Source of the DNA: Polytrichum commune | Taxonomy: Eukaryota > Streptophyta > Polytrichopsida > Polytrichales > Polytrichaceae | Direction of reading: 5' to 3' | Assembly: GCA_950295325.1 (NCBI GenBank) | Contig: OX485809.1 | Span: 15,750,001 to 15,810,000, forward strand | Length of the DNA: 60,000 nt | Shown here: piece by piece, positions 1 through 11,643 of the stretch | Position numbering within the stretch: position 1 is the stretch's first letter | Layout of the letters: the number at the start of each line of letters is the position of its first letter | The notes under the pieces: generated by a model | Databases searched by the model: none | Seen by the model: only the letters and a program-made list of their open reading frames with translations | What the model was told of the DNA's origin: nothing | Position numbers and translations under genes: made by a program

Positions 1-383
1 AAAACCAGCCCTAATTTAAATCCTAAATTACTATCCAGGTTTAAGACCATTATTGACATTCCTATTATTATCTCTTGCATAACATAACTTCAACGTTTAA
101 AATTTGAAATGTGAGTTATTCACCTCTAATGTGCAAACATCTCAATGGTTGGAATTGTATAAGAAAAACAAAAGACAAAAAAAAAAAAACTTTAGATCTT
201 TAGTTGCGGTTGTTGAAATTGAGATCACATTATCTAGGCAGATTTTATAGGAATTGGGTGTGGGAAGTTAGGGGTTAATTTTACCTAGTAATAGGTGTCA
301 CAAGAAGAAAAAGTAAATTGATCCGATAAGGGTTGTAGTGTCTACCTTATCCCACAAGTGGGGACAAGATTCCATTGGGGGGG
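1..383. other. AT-rich intergenic sequence
   Basis: No coding frame, RNA gene or repeat boundary is visible. It carries one A-run near 177-189 and a short G-run just before the MITE that begins near 386. Confidence 0.5.
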
Positions 384-385
384 AG

Positions 386-769
386 CTACACTAAATGGGA
401 TATTTAGAGTTATATGGTATTTTATGTCACTATGGTAACTTTTTGATTGACACTTCTTATGAATGAGTGAGCAAATAATGTCATGGATGATGGATGAGTT
501 CATCCATTGGCCAAAACCCTACCTTTCCTTGTCAGCAACTTGTGATGAAATATTATAATGGATGATTGGAATTTGGATGAAAAATTTACTCGATCAGTGA
601 CAATAATTGCAACACTGTAAATCTATAATCCCCAAAAATATTTACAAGGAATGACAAATGATGTTGAGGGAACATTTAGTGTTGCTGAGACTACACCGTG
701 GTTTACGATTAGTATTGAGCAAGAAAATTAGAGTTGGTGGCACTAAATATCATATTTAGTGTAGTAGTG
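386..769. mobile_element. Hairpin-tipped CACTA-like MITE, copy 1
   Basis: The sequence is shared with 28935-29229 and, inverted, with 59321-59695. The left end reads CTACACTAAAT and the right end ATTTAGTGTAG. The right tip at 741-761 (cactaaatat/c/atatttagtg) is a palindrome able to fold on itself. Shared internal blocks include the tatggtattttatgtcac segment and the gattagtattgagcaa segment. There is no coding capacity. Ends of the CACTA...TAGTG type suggest a non-autonomous En/Spm-like element, but no clean 3-bp target duplication is seen, so the superfamily is inferred. Confidence 0.6.
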
Positions 770-3167
770 TAGCCATGTAGAGCATGCCACATAAATATAA
801 ATAAAAGTAGTGTCGGGGTTTAGTTTATATAATGACGTGAATGGGAGCATGTTCTTCTATATTGTGTGCCACACACACGTTCGATTCGGAAACTCCGGGT
901 TTGGATCGTTTGGTTAGCCAACCTAAAAAGAATTTTGACCCTGACATGTGCCTACTAAGCTTCAAGGAGTTTCGTTTCAAGGTCAGCCCCTCATTTTATT
1001 GGGTATAGACCATCCAATTTCAATAAGGAACAAAACCCTCCAATCTCGATTACGAAACTTATGTCCAATAAGAGATGTTTTTGACCCTAAGTTTCTTGGA
1101 CTTGGGGCCACATCTTGATGTAAACCCACCTCGAGTGGTCATGGTAATCTAAGGTGTGAGGATATTGTTGGGTTAGTTTTTCTTATCCTCCATCTTCTAT
1201 TGATCGTATTTATGTCTTCAAATTCACATCTCATTAGCAAATCTACAATAAATTTTTTTAAAAAAATCACATTGAATATCGAATTTCTTGTGGGATAGAT
1301 ATGGTTATTGAAAGTGCATGTTTGTTGATTCATTTACTAAAGACAGACGTCCTCTCAATTGTGATCACCATTGAGTGAGGAGTGGTTAACAAAACTCGAC
1401 ACCAATCAAATATAAGTCCTATGTTATTGGTTAGAAATGTTCATTCCAACTCCCATCGGGAATGTAAGTTTCAAGTCTTAGGTTACAAAATCAATTGTCT
1501 CTAATCGGAGTTGAAAACGGACTATTCAACCCAATAAGAAAGGGACCAATCTTAACCAAGCTCCTGAAAGCTAGGCACATGTTAAGGCCAAAATTCTTTC
1601 ACCTTGGCCCCTCAAACAATATTTCAAAACTAGTATATTCAAATGTGTGTTCACGACATCCATATGAATCAACAAAAGGCCAAGACCCATCGATTTTGTC
1701 GACATGATGCATGGTGCATTATACTTTGAAATCACAACATCTTGGCTTACTTGTAGTCACATTCTTAGATTGATCATGTGGCTTATTAGATCTATGTGCA
1801 TACACCTCAAAAGATAGACTCACGATCCTACCACGGTTACTTTGAGGATGACCCTTCTTCGGATGTGCAATAAAATTGGGAAAACATAAAGCCATTCAAT
1901 TAGCAAATATTGTATGAGTAACGAACTAAATGGCATAAAAGTGAGATGAAGGTGACAAAATCAAAACAACTATTCAAAGAGTGAACATTTATGCTATCTT
2001 TTCAACCCTAAGCGTGTCAAAGGTTCTATTTGAGCCTTTCCATACACAAAAACGTGTAATTAAGCTACATACTTTCTTTTCTAGTGAATTTTCTCAAACG
2101 TGGCCTTATCAAAAAAATCAGCTCTTTCTTTTAGTGCAAATTTCAAATGAGTTGATTGCCTCAATGATGTGCAAGATTTGGGTTACGATATACAACAAAT
2201 GTGCCCTTGGTGGCAAGTAGATACTTAGTATTTTGATCATCAATGTCACATGCAAGTTATTTTCTACTTAACATAAATAGTTTATAAAGTGAAGTTCCAA
2301 ACCCATATGTATAAGAATATGATTTGTAGACTTGGTGAGGTCGTAGAAATTGTGTATATGGTTGTACACTGAGTCCCTTGGTCTTTCAAGGGGTAAGTGG
2401 TTATGTAGGTGTCCACAAAGTGGGTAGTGTTAAATGATTATTGAGCATTGACTTTGTGGTCACCCCAACCAATGAGTTGTCATATTGATTCTTAGAAATA
2501 ATCTCATAATTAGACTTAGTTTAGGAGAATATTGAACTATCTTACACCCAAAGTAGGTGCGGTGTTTGAATTAGGTTGCTATTTGAATAAGATATGACCC
2601 TTTTATTCTGCTTCAACCAATACATGTTAACACTAAGTAAGAAAATAAGTAAGTAAGTAAGTAAGTAAGTAGGGTTGTCATATTCTATAAGAGTTTGAAC
2701 AACAACAAGTAATTGCATAAGATATTAAATCATGGCAAACATAAGTCATTGGCATAACATTACTCAACAATAATCTCTTGCACCGTGGGGCTAAGAATTA
2801 AATGGGCATAATGCCACCTTTATGTTGGGTTCTCCTTTAAAAATGAATAATAGTGAAATTCATGTCATTTCATGTTGGGCAGGTCACCACCGGCACTAAC
2901 ACTAGTGATTGAGAATCAAGTTAGGACCACAACCATGTTACTTGGATACTATGCCATGCCTACTGCCCACCATCCCCTTTAGAAAAGGAGCTCTATAGGG
3001 TTAGTAATGTTTTGGGAGAATTCCCACCCAAGATGGATCTTGCAATTAACATATCCAAAAGTGGGACTTTGATAAAACCACACTACAAAGATCACAACTT
3101 GTTGCCACTTTGAGATACTTTTAAGATATCTAAATCCCATCCTTGGAGAATGAGGCTTTTTAAATGC
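770..3167. other. Intergenic sequence with an (AAGT)n microsatellite
   Basis: No credible gene is visible. Open frames here are short, lack recognisable domains and use no splice structure I can support. A tetranucleotide (AAGT)n microsatellite lies at about 2639-2672. The rest is AT-rich unique-looking sequence, possibly old transposon debris. Confidence 0.5.
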
Positions 3168-3315
3168 TATTTTGGCCCACATGGTAGGGGGCACCACCCT
3201 ACACCAATAGATACCTTCCATCCACGTAGATTTCCACCTAGCGGGTCACAAGCCCTATTAGAATATCATGTGGCAAACCAATTCGGGTTGATAAGCACTT
3301 AAAGATTAAAACCCT
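3168..3315 (+). repeat. Dispersed repeat B, copy 1
   Basis: This block resembles 9716-9847 in the same orientation. Both contain a caccaccctacacc motif, a ccacgtagatt motif, a gggtcacaa motif and a final agggttaa/gattaaaac stretch. The two copies are diverged and carry indels, which points to an old dispersed repeat, probably a transposon fragment of unknown class. Confidence 0.5.
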
Positions 3316-3866
3316 CAGCGCAAGCACGTCATCTCTTTGTTAATGTGCAAATCAACAATTTATTAGAAGCATTGACAATGATATGCAAATAATTTCTTAA
3401 AGGGAATTTTATTTTAATTATTGTTCCCTTTCAAATTATCATCTTATTTTATCAATAATTGGTTTTTGGTCATTGTTCCCACTTTGGGTAGTTCCCTAGC
3501 TTTCACTAATGGAAACAATGGGTTTGTGGGGAGGATGTGGAGTATGAGTTATTTTATTGTTATAACACAAGTGAGATAGATTTAAGTGGGATTAAACCAT
3601 ATAGGTGTTATCTTTAAATAATATGAACAAGTTGGCTTCTAAAAGTTTTCACTTTTAGGCCTTGCAACATTCATTTGATAGCATATGAGAGTTGTGATTT
3701 TCGAAGTTGGAATGCTCGATGCGAATCTTGAACTTGTGAGATCCATAAGCTCTAAGCTCCAAAGAGGAAGTTTCAAAGATTTGAAGGAGTATTAGTCCAA
3801 GACTCCGCCTAGATTGTCCCCTGATGCGACATCCGTATTCCCGTATTCGCCAGTTCATGTGGCAGG
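3316..3866. other. AT-rich intergenic sequence
   Basis: Nothing recognisable was found between repeat B and the hAT element. Open frames on the minus strand near 3655-3888 run across the hAT boundary and are not genes. Confidence 0.45.
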
Positions 3867-4769
3867 GCTTAGGGCACGGGTAGATCACTTAGTGCATTTT
3901 AAAAACGACGTGCGGCATAATATAGAGAGGATTAAAATCATTTGAAATAAAACTTATAAAGGAATTCCAAATAATGAAGGGGCCATTAAATGTAGACAAT
4001 CCCATTATAAGTAAGTTAGATGGACATAAAACGTGGGCCATTATTTTTTGTAAAATTAATATAGGGGCTGAAGATAAGGATCCTAGAAGGTATGTTTAGT
4101 ATGGTATGTAAATGAGTCAGCATTTTGTAAACCGCATGTTGTGTTTGTCAACACACGGACATTTTTCCTCTGTTTCCACCCTTACCCTATTTGTGGTGTA
4201 CTTGGGGTTATTTTGTACACGCTGTAACATTGTGGACTCCACCCTAAATTGTAAATTCTAAACCCGCTTTACTATGCTCTGTGTTTTTGGTCACTTGCAT
4301 TGCAATGACCGCTATGGTATTTGTGTTGGCATCTCCTATGTGTTTTCATCATAACATTGTTTGCAATGGTATTACTTTACTATGGTCTCCTATGTGTTTT
4401 CATCATAACAATGTTTGCAATGGTATTACTTTGCTATGGTCTCCTGTGTGTTTTCTTCATAACTCTATTTGCAATGATATTACTGTTTGCACCCTTCTTT
4501 GTTTCCATGTTTTCCCTCAACACTCGTCAATTGCGTTAGGAAGTAGATTAGCTTTTATTACTTTAAAGAAATATAAAGTACAAAAAATTGCAGTGACTTG
4601 GAAAATATAAGTAATGAAAGGGTGCAAACAAATGGGCCATTTTTAAAATTTAAGTAATTATAGGGAGGTTTTAATTCAGCCCTTGAAGGTAAATAGCCCC
4701 AAAACAAAAAACCCCCAGCAGCACGTGGTGCACAAACATGCCTTAGAGTGATCTACCCGTGGCTTAGGG
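3867..4769. mobile_element. hAT-type non-autonomous DNA transposon (887 bp) with perfect 8-bp TSD
   Basis: The element spans 3875-4761. It begins CACGGGTAGATCACT and ends with the inverse AGTGATCTACCCGTG. It is flanked by an exact 8-bp direct repeat, GCTTAGGG, at 3867-3874 and 4762-4769. An 8-bp duplication and CA(C/G)GGG tips are typical of the hAT superfamily. There is no transposase, so it is non-autonomous. The right end also carries a GCACGTGGTG motif that is shared with the MITE at 11652-12060. A 55-bp tandem triplication sits inside it. The exact duplication implies a fairly recent insertion. Confidence 0.85.
4331..4500. repeat. 55-bp tandem repeat, three copies, inside the hAT element
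   Basis: Units begin at about 4333, 4388 and 4442 with tcctatgtgttttcatcataac-type sequence (the last has tcctgtg). The array keeps two overlapping frames open, which creates repetitive hydrophobic open frames of 72 and 109 codons that should not be taken as genes. Confidence 0.75.
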
Positions 4770-5271
4770 CTCAGACACCATTGTTGAGTTTGAATATACT
4801 AATGCTATATGGTAATATGAAACAATTGGTGAAGTTGCACATGTCTATATTTGGCCTATTGGCTTGGAACGATTGTAGTATTGAACGTATAACCAAAAAG
4901 AAGAAGAAAAAGAAAAAAAGAAAAAAAATCATCAAAATTCACATAAAAAATAGATGCACCCCCACCCAAGACTCATCTTCATGTCAAGGTGTACATTGAG
5001 AAGCCGAAGCATGAAGCGAAACTCCACCTTCTAGGGCCTTGAACAAGATTTGAACACCGCGAGGGGAAGAGAGCAACCAAACGACAAAAGAAAAAGGCCG
5101 AGATGAGAAGAATGGCCGCATGGAGGCATCATTTAGATGGGGAAGCGAGAGGCACAATAAGATTGGTAAGTGCAATTTGATCTTCTTCATATTTGTCCTC
5201 ACACTATACAAGTGTACATCTATATTCCCTCTTCATGAAGATTATTTCACAATGAACCGTGAAAAAACTAT
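4770..5271. other. Intergenic, purine-rich
   Basis: A/G-rich stretch (about 4895-4940, AAG/AAAG runs) followed by mixed sequence. No gene or repeat boundary can be supported here. Confidence 0.4.
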
Positions 5272-5515
5272 AGCACTAGGCTAAAATCCTCTCATAAGTC
5301 CCTCTCGCAAATATCACAAAGTTGACATTTATCCTCACCATCATGAAACTACAGCACTAGGCCACAAATCTCTCATATGGCCCTCTCACAAAGATCCCAA
5401 AGTTGGTATGTGTTCCCACCATCAAGACACTGCAACACTAAGCCACAATTCTCTCATACATTCCTTTAACAAAGATCACAAAGTTGATATGTATTCCCAC
5501 TATCAAGATGAAGTT
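5272..5515. repeat. ~81-bp tandem repeat, three diverged copies
   Basis: Units start near 5272, 5354 and 5435 with (g/a)cacta(g)gcc-type sequence. Each contains a tctctcata block, a cacaaagttg block and a tcccaccatcaag block. The array lies just upstream of the LINE-like region and could be part of its 5' end, but that is not shown. Confidence 0.6.
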
Positions 5516-8500
5516 CGCACAAATCGAGACCAAGCTCAAAGCTACCCAAGAATCAATATCCCCGCATCATTTTCTTAGCAACAAAACTTCACATCAAAAA
5601 GTCACCAAGGGCACATTATTCTCCACCCTAACCCTAGCCTAGGCCATAATCCCCCAAATGAATAACATTCTACCAATGCCCTCGCAAAGGACCACTTTGC
5701 TTAGCTTGTGTACATCAATGGTTGTATTCCCTTTCTACCATTATATCAATAAAGTGTGCAAGTCACATTTTCTCTACAAACAACCCCTTTTGATTATATG
5801 TATATTGACAACCACCTTCATGCAAAGCAAATATCTCATGCTAACCATCTTACTCTCACACAAAAATCTTACTCATTAAGGTATTCAATTTTACCCCCAC
5901 TATAAGACCACACATCACACAAACCACATAACTAGCCACAACATCATAAAAAACAAAAACCTTGTACCGATCTTCATACTCCTAATGATCAGTGGTTATG
6001 CCAGTTATGATGTTGGTTATGATGAAGAGTTCCAAACTCTCCGCCGAGCATTTCTAAAGGTACATCAATCCCTTTACCCACATGAGAGGCCCGATGTGGT
6101 CCCTAGACACCACCTTCATTTCACACAACTTCCAAGACATGAATAGGTGAAACAAGACACTGGGCTATCTGAAGGCTTCCACAACACTATTTGCTTCAAC
6201 ACCATATTCAAAAACATGAGCAAAGGAGATACTCGAAGTGTGTGCCTCGATCATCTACACAAGATGAACATATTTCTTGGTATGGACTACTCATGCCCCG
6301 CTCAAAGATGAATTAGCACTATTGAGAGGAAAATGTGCATTTGTGATAGAACTTGAGGGGGGGGGGTCATCGGTAAAGTTCAAAAAAACTTTGAGTTGGT
6401 TACAAAGGCGTAAAACCTTCGACTCCACGTCAAATATGACACACTACGCGATCACACTGCACATAGTATCTTCAACACACTAGTACGCGAAAGCTACTAC
6501 AAATGCCAACAACTTGAATTATTGACCTTGACAAAACTAAAAGTATTGAAAGACTACACATTTCTTACTCTAGCCACCAAAGAAGTAGTAGATTCCATCT
6601 AAGAGCACAACCTACCCTACAACCTTCAGAATCTCAAGGTTAATGTAACACATGACCAGGACGCCAACAACCCATCTGAGCTATGTATAAGCACAACCTT
6701 AGTTAAGAACCTCCCCCAAAAGGAGTTGTAATCTGCCATAGTGAGAAACATCAAGAAGTTATTCGGTGAAGACAACATCATAGGAGTGCGTTTCGGACAC
6801 ACCCCCAAGCACAAGGAAGATAGACAAGCCAAATGATGCCACATACAATGTCTCAACGCCGCGGTCTACACAAAGTGGTTAAACAAATTCACCTATATCC
6901 TCGTGAGGCAAGTCGACTTCAAACCTCACTGTGAAAGGATTGATTGTTCGGAACCAAACCAAATAGCCATCTGCTTAACCCAAGCCCCAACTTGAGAGGC
7001 GATTGCACAAAAAATTTAAGCAATGGATAACTCCGCACTCACCAACCCACCGATCACCAAAAAGAGCTTCAACCAAAAAAATGCAAGTTTGGGAGGAGAA
7101 GTTGCATGGAAAACTTGCCACGATAGTGTCTACAATCAACCTCAACATGGGCAAATGCATGGAGGTGGCAACTGACACACTCAAAGTTCAAACTGCAAGC
7201 ACTACTATGGCTATGGGAGCAATGGCTATGGAGTAATAGCTCTCAAACCAATGCCTACAAGCTATTTCACACAATCTTTTGCCACCTCCCTCACAAGCCT
7301 TCCGGCTGACAACCACTCAACCGTCCACCCGCCAATGTACAATGGAGGAAAACTACCTCAACTCCAAACCCCTCTGGGCTTTCACACCCCATTACCAACC
7401 AACAATGACTACCAAGGCTAACACATATATCATGAATAGCTCCCTCAAATACTCATACCAATAGCTCATTCTACTTGTTTTGTGTACTATCTACATCTAT
7501 ATCAATAAAGAGCTCAAGTTTCTTCCATTGATTCTTATCATCTTCCCAAAATGTATGCTAACAAAAAACACAAATACCTACGCCTACACAAAACCGCATC
7601 AAAATGACAATAAAAAAACACATGCACCTAACCCCCATCCAAACCCAATAAAGTCCTTCACAAACATATCAATCTTAAATGCATACTACACACCCTCATA
7701 CTAAAATGTATTTTTTACACCTCACACAAACATTGAACAACTACAAAGATCCTCAACACCAACACCACACAATGAAAAACACATACCATGAAAATACCAC
7801 CTATCACAAGATCATCCCTACATTTTCACACCCACCGGCACACCCCCAAAGGCAAAACCCCATATCCATACAAAGCCCACTCAATATACTCATATACACC
7901 CCCCCACCACCACCACACACTCACGCATACAATAATGACTTAACCAACATCATAGTGAATACAATCTTCATAGGAACCTTCCTCCACATCTCATGCACAC
8001 ACCTTACAAAAATCCAAATGTAAAATTATTTTTTATCACATGTTGAACTCCTCTACTCTCATTCTACTCGCTAGAGATATCTCCCCATATTCATGACCTA
8101 GATACCACATACTACCAAAAAAAATGCCCAAAATATTCCAGCAAAAACACTCTCAATACTATCAAAAAGACTCCACGACACTAAAACCTCAATATGCCAC
8201 ATTATCCAAAGCATTCTTTCCCTCCATACAACCTCCCATACACAATACTAACCTCAATCAAGAGCTCCCTCATCTAACCAAACATGCCCAACTCCTCCGA
8301 GCACACCACATCCCACACATCATATACACCCTAATAGTGTTCATAAGCCCCATACCAACACAGTGCAACACCACCCTTCAAGATGGATTCCTTGCATGTA
8401 GTCTCACTATACTTAGAAGATTACAAAGTCTCCCGCCCTCATTTGACCCCCCCCCCCCCCACCACCACCACCACCAATTACTATGTACCCTGTCTCCCGA

Positions 8501-9040
8501 TCGCTCACCACCGCCCACGCACCAAAGCAACTTGCACAAGAAACTCAACATCTCACACATCACCAACGACTATTCCCAGACTATCCCATAGAACTAATAA
8601 AATAATCCCTCAAAATTCTACATTCAATACTTGGCTTCTCACATAAATCACACAAAGCCTTGAGCTCAACATCAACATCAACACCCAAACCAACATCCAA
8701 ACATATACTCAGACCCATCACATGCATCACATGGAACTGCGAGTACTTGAGCACAAGCCTTCAAGATATTCACCAACTCACCACCAAAAATGGTATCCCA
8801 TCCTTAATCTTATTCATAGAGGAAACAAAAATCCTCAAAGATAAACCCGCAAGTATGTAGATTAAATTTCCATTATCTAAGATCGTATACAATAACACAT
8901 TGGATGCACTCACATGCAATTGGCGCCATTACATACAATAGGCCCCAACAATATCAGGTCTAACCACTATGATACGCAAATCAATCACCTTCTCCTATGC
9001 TAGGTCAGAATACATATTAACATGACCTTCATTCCGGGAG
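5516..9040 (+). mobile_element. Decayed LINE (non-LTR retrotransposon): ORF1 region through start of endonuclease
   Basis: The plus strand carries broken LINE coding sequence. At about 6595-7460 a frame with several stops and shifts reads as an ORF1-like nucleic-acid-binding domain (KLFGEDNIIGVRFG, CLNAAVYTKWLNKFTYILVR, then a Gly/Tyr-rich tail). From about 7470 a Pro/His/Thr-rich linker follows. At 8714-9012 the N-terminal part of an APE-type endonuclease begins. The segment stops abruptly at a G13 tract (9040-9052), so RT and RNase H are absent. The plus strand is extremely poor in G between about 7470 and 8860. This copy is a dead fragment; the family assignment rests on the endonuclease start and on the RNase H piece found elsewhere. 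Confidence 0.7.
8714..9012 (+). pseudogene. LINE endonuclease (APE-like), N-terminal fragment
   Basis: The translated sequence runs ITWNCEYL...IHQLTTKN...LILFIEETKI. This matches the opening of the exonuclease-endonuclease-phosphatase fold of plant LINEs, where the first block carries the catalytic Asn and the ETK block carries the catalytic Glu; both are visible. An in-frame stop follows at 8858-8860, and further endonuclease-like sequence (TIRKSITFSYAR) continues to about 9012 before homology ends at a poly(G) tract. A functional enzyme would be about 230 residues plus a reverse transcriptase, so this is a relic. Confidence 0.65.
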
Positions 9041-9219
9041 GGGGGGGGGGGGCATCTAGAGAAAACTTTGAATTTCTTTTTGTTTCATGAGCATTTTGGT
9101 TATGCCACAAATTTTAGAAAGTTGGCAACATTGCTACAATATGTTATGTGGATGACAAATGAATTGCTCCCAAAATTTTGGGATAATTTGAGGAAATTTA
9201 GATGAAGTTCGTCAACCTC

Positions 9220-9465
9220 AAAGTTGGAGGCAATGAATGGGGAGAACCGACTGCTAGTTACATATGAATTGGTTGAGTTTGAGAAACAACCAATTATAAT
9301 TCAAGACTTCATGATAATTAGCGATCATTTTAGAAGAATCGTACCTCAAGTTAATAAAGGAAAACTGAAAGATCATATCATGTAACTGGTTGGACTTAAA
9401 ATGCTAGGATTTTGACCAATTATTCCCAAAAATCTCCCCGGACACTGGTTGAAAGGCCACATGAG
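9220..9465 (+). repeat. Dispersed repeat C, copy 1
   Basis: This ~240-bp block is shared with 11400-11640 and 51585-51950 (same strand) and with 10145-10430, 14900-15110 and 28780-28930 (opposite strand). Recognisable landmarks are ggagaaccg..gctagtta near the left end, and ctggttggacttggaaac and gaccga/ttatgccc near the right end. No terminal repeats are evident, so its class is unknown. Confidence 0.65.
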
Positions 9466-9715
9466 GTCATTTTGAGGAGATTTATTTTCCAATGAGCAAG
9501 CAACATGTACACTATTTTTTTTCCCTCCAAATTCATCTGGTTTAGTTGTGCATAAACATCACCTTGTCTTAAGGGGAAAAAACCCCACCCAAATTGGGTA
9601 TTATATGTGAAAGATATTGGCTCTTACATTTGGGCAGCTCACGGGACCACCTCCCAAAACTAGCAATGCCAACCTAAGAAATAATTCTACGTGCTTGGAG
9701 TACGAGGCTTCAATA

Positions 9716-9847
9716 TGTTATTTTGACTCACATGGTATTGGACACCACCCTACACCTATCCACGTAGATTGCCACCCAGTGGGTCACAAACCAATTAGGT
9801 TATTAAATGGCAACCCATTCAAAGTTGCACGAGCACTTCAGGGTTAA
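9716..9847 (+). repeat. Dispersed repeat B, copy 2
   Basis: Diverged second copy of the block at 3168-3315, sharing the caccaccctacacc and ccacgtagatt landmarks. Confidence 0.5.
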
Positions 9848-9960
9848 GATGTTTAACACCACTTAAGTGTTACAAGTTTACTTTACACCACACAAGTGTT
9901 CCAAGTGTTAAAATTGTTAAAGTGTTAACACCACATAAGTGTTAATTAACACATATCGAG
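9848..9960. repeat. Short palindromic minisatellite (AACACCACnnAAGTGTT)
   Basis: The motif acaccac(a/t)(t/c)aagtgtt and variants occur about four times in 110 bp. Each copy is close to self-complementary, so the segment can form several small hairpins. Confidence 0.5.
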
Positions 9961-10144
9961 GTTGGACTGTAGCCACTCCCTTGACCAGTACCCGGGACCT
10001 CCTTCTTAGGTCCAACTAGCACTCTAAACTCTAACTTAGGCCAATGAGCTATGCTAGGCTTTGCTTACACTTTGGTGAAAAGGTTGACCTAGGAGCCTTG
10101 ATTATACTTTTTTTAGGCTCCGGGCACCACAAACCAGTGCCCGG

Positions 10145-10430
10145 GAAGTTTTTGGGCATAGTTGGTCAATATTCCTAGTGTTTCCAAGTCCAAGTGTTTA
10201 CATATTGCGATCTTTCAGTTTTTCTTCGATTATGCCTTTGGTAAGATGATTTCATATAAGTGCAAGCTCAATTCATTAGTTTACAATTCAATTTAGCAAT
10301 AGGTTATGCCAATTTCATTGGAATCATGAATCAAGTCCATTGTATAGACAATTGATTTAACTTGAACTTTCAATCGATTTCACTACATGTTGTGAACAAT
10401 TTCATGATTTGATACCTATATTCACAACTT
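10145..10430 (-). repeat. Dispersed repeat C, copy 2 (inverted, diverged)
   Basis: The left end (gggcatagttggtcaatattcctagtgtttccaagtcc) is the reverse complement of the right end of repeat C. Similarity fades after about 10260. Confidence 0.5.
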
Positions 10431-10563
10431 CAAAAAATCAACTTACTTCATAAACTACGGCACATCATGTGTAAGATTCTCCAGTTCGCTCCCCACGACT
10501 AGCTCTACCAAAATTTTGATTGACGACTCTTATCTAACCTTGGACCATATTTGTAGTGATTGC

Positions 10564-10897
10564 TCATGCACCATCATTAATGTGACCTAATATAGTAATG
10601 TTCGATGGTATTGGAGATCGTTTTGTTGGACACGGCCTTTCATGTGTGTAAATACCTATTTGTAGCATTGAGAAATGGACCACATGATGGCAATTGTAAT
10701 TCGATGTGTCCAACATTCTCAAAAGTTTGTTGTGTCTCACAAGATTTGTGAAACGGGACATTGTCCACGAGGATGAACCTTTGTCTATCAAGGATATGAA
10801 TGACCTCGGTTTGAATGAATTCTAAGAACTTGTCCATAGTATAGGCACCAAGTGTGGTGTTGTGTGCAATGATTCCTCCACCACCAACTGCAAGCAC
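10564..10897 (-). pseudogene. Tc1/mariner-like (DDE) transposase fragment
   Basis: The minus-strand frame from 10897 contains LGAYTMDKFLEFIQTEV, then FILVDNVPFHKS, then TQQTFENVGHIELQLP and GPFLNATN. This order matches the DDE_3-type catalytic core of Tc1/mariner/IS630 transposases, in which the Asp of the DN motif is catalytic, PFHKS follows, and the YSPFLNPIE block comes next (here decayed to CGPFLNATN). Only about 85 residues survive. The first catalytic Asp and the DNA-binding N-terminus are missing, and the reading breaks near 10640 into a second frame. It is a dead fragment; no terminal inverted repeats were recognised. Confidence 0.65.
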
Positions 10898-11399
10898 TAA
10901 AGATACATAAAATCAGTTTGGAAGATTCATAAAATTGTTAGAGGTAAAGGTCCACTATCATGAAATTGAGGTGTGCCACATGTCAAGTCGGTTTAAAAGA
11001 ATCATAAACTAATCTAGAAGGGGTTCATGAAAATGCTCAAACACTCGAGTAACATTGGCTGGAAGGCTCATGAACTAGCTTGAAACCTTCATGAAATCAA
11101 GTATGCACTTATGAGTGGTCATCTTACCAAAGGAGTATTTGGAGCTTTACTTCACACAATCCTCTAAAACGATCAGTATATACATATTTTGTGGGCAAGG
11201 GGAGAACCCCCTCCCCCCCAAAAGAAAAAAGAAAAAAGAAAAAAAGATGTTATGTAGAGTGTGGGTCCAACATATGGAAAGAATGAATTGACACTAATGT
11301 GACATCATTCTCATGCTAAATCTTAGTGCTCCCCAAATGAGAAATACCTCTCCTACATTGAAAACAAAAGTTTAAACGTGACCCTGATCCTTAGTCCAG

Positions 11400-11643
11400 A
11401 ACAATGACCTTGGAGAACCGAACGCTAGTTACAGATGAACCAGTTGAGTTTGAGAAATAAATGGTTGAAGTTCATCAAGACTTTAAGAAAACAATTGATC
11501 ACTGCAATGGAAGAATATGCAGAATATACCTCAAATCAATAGAGAACAACCAAAAGAACGTAACATGTAACGTGTTGGACTTTGAAACCCTGAACTCTCG
11601 ACCGAAACTCCTTCCCAGACATGGAATCCAAAAATTTGTGAAA
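11400..11643 (+). repeat. Dispersed repeat C, copy 3 (interrupted by a hAT MITE)
   Basis: It begins with ggagaaccgaacgctagttacagatgaac and runs to about 11640, where a hAT MITE has inserted. A 104-codon frame at 11461-11775 reads through repeat and MITE and is not a gene. However, its YLKSI...TCN.LD.ETL.SRP core is also kept by the inverted copy at 28.7-28.9 kb. Confidence 0.6.

Noticed and set aside
4281-4610. 109- and 72-codon frames with repeated hydrophobic/Cys motifs
   Set aside because: They arise from the 55-bp triplication inside a non-autonomous hAT element.
8378-8566. 62-codon minus-strand frame with a poly-Trp/Gly tract
   Set aside because: It is the reverse reading of the C14 tract and neighbouring CCA repeats.
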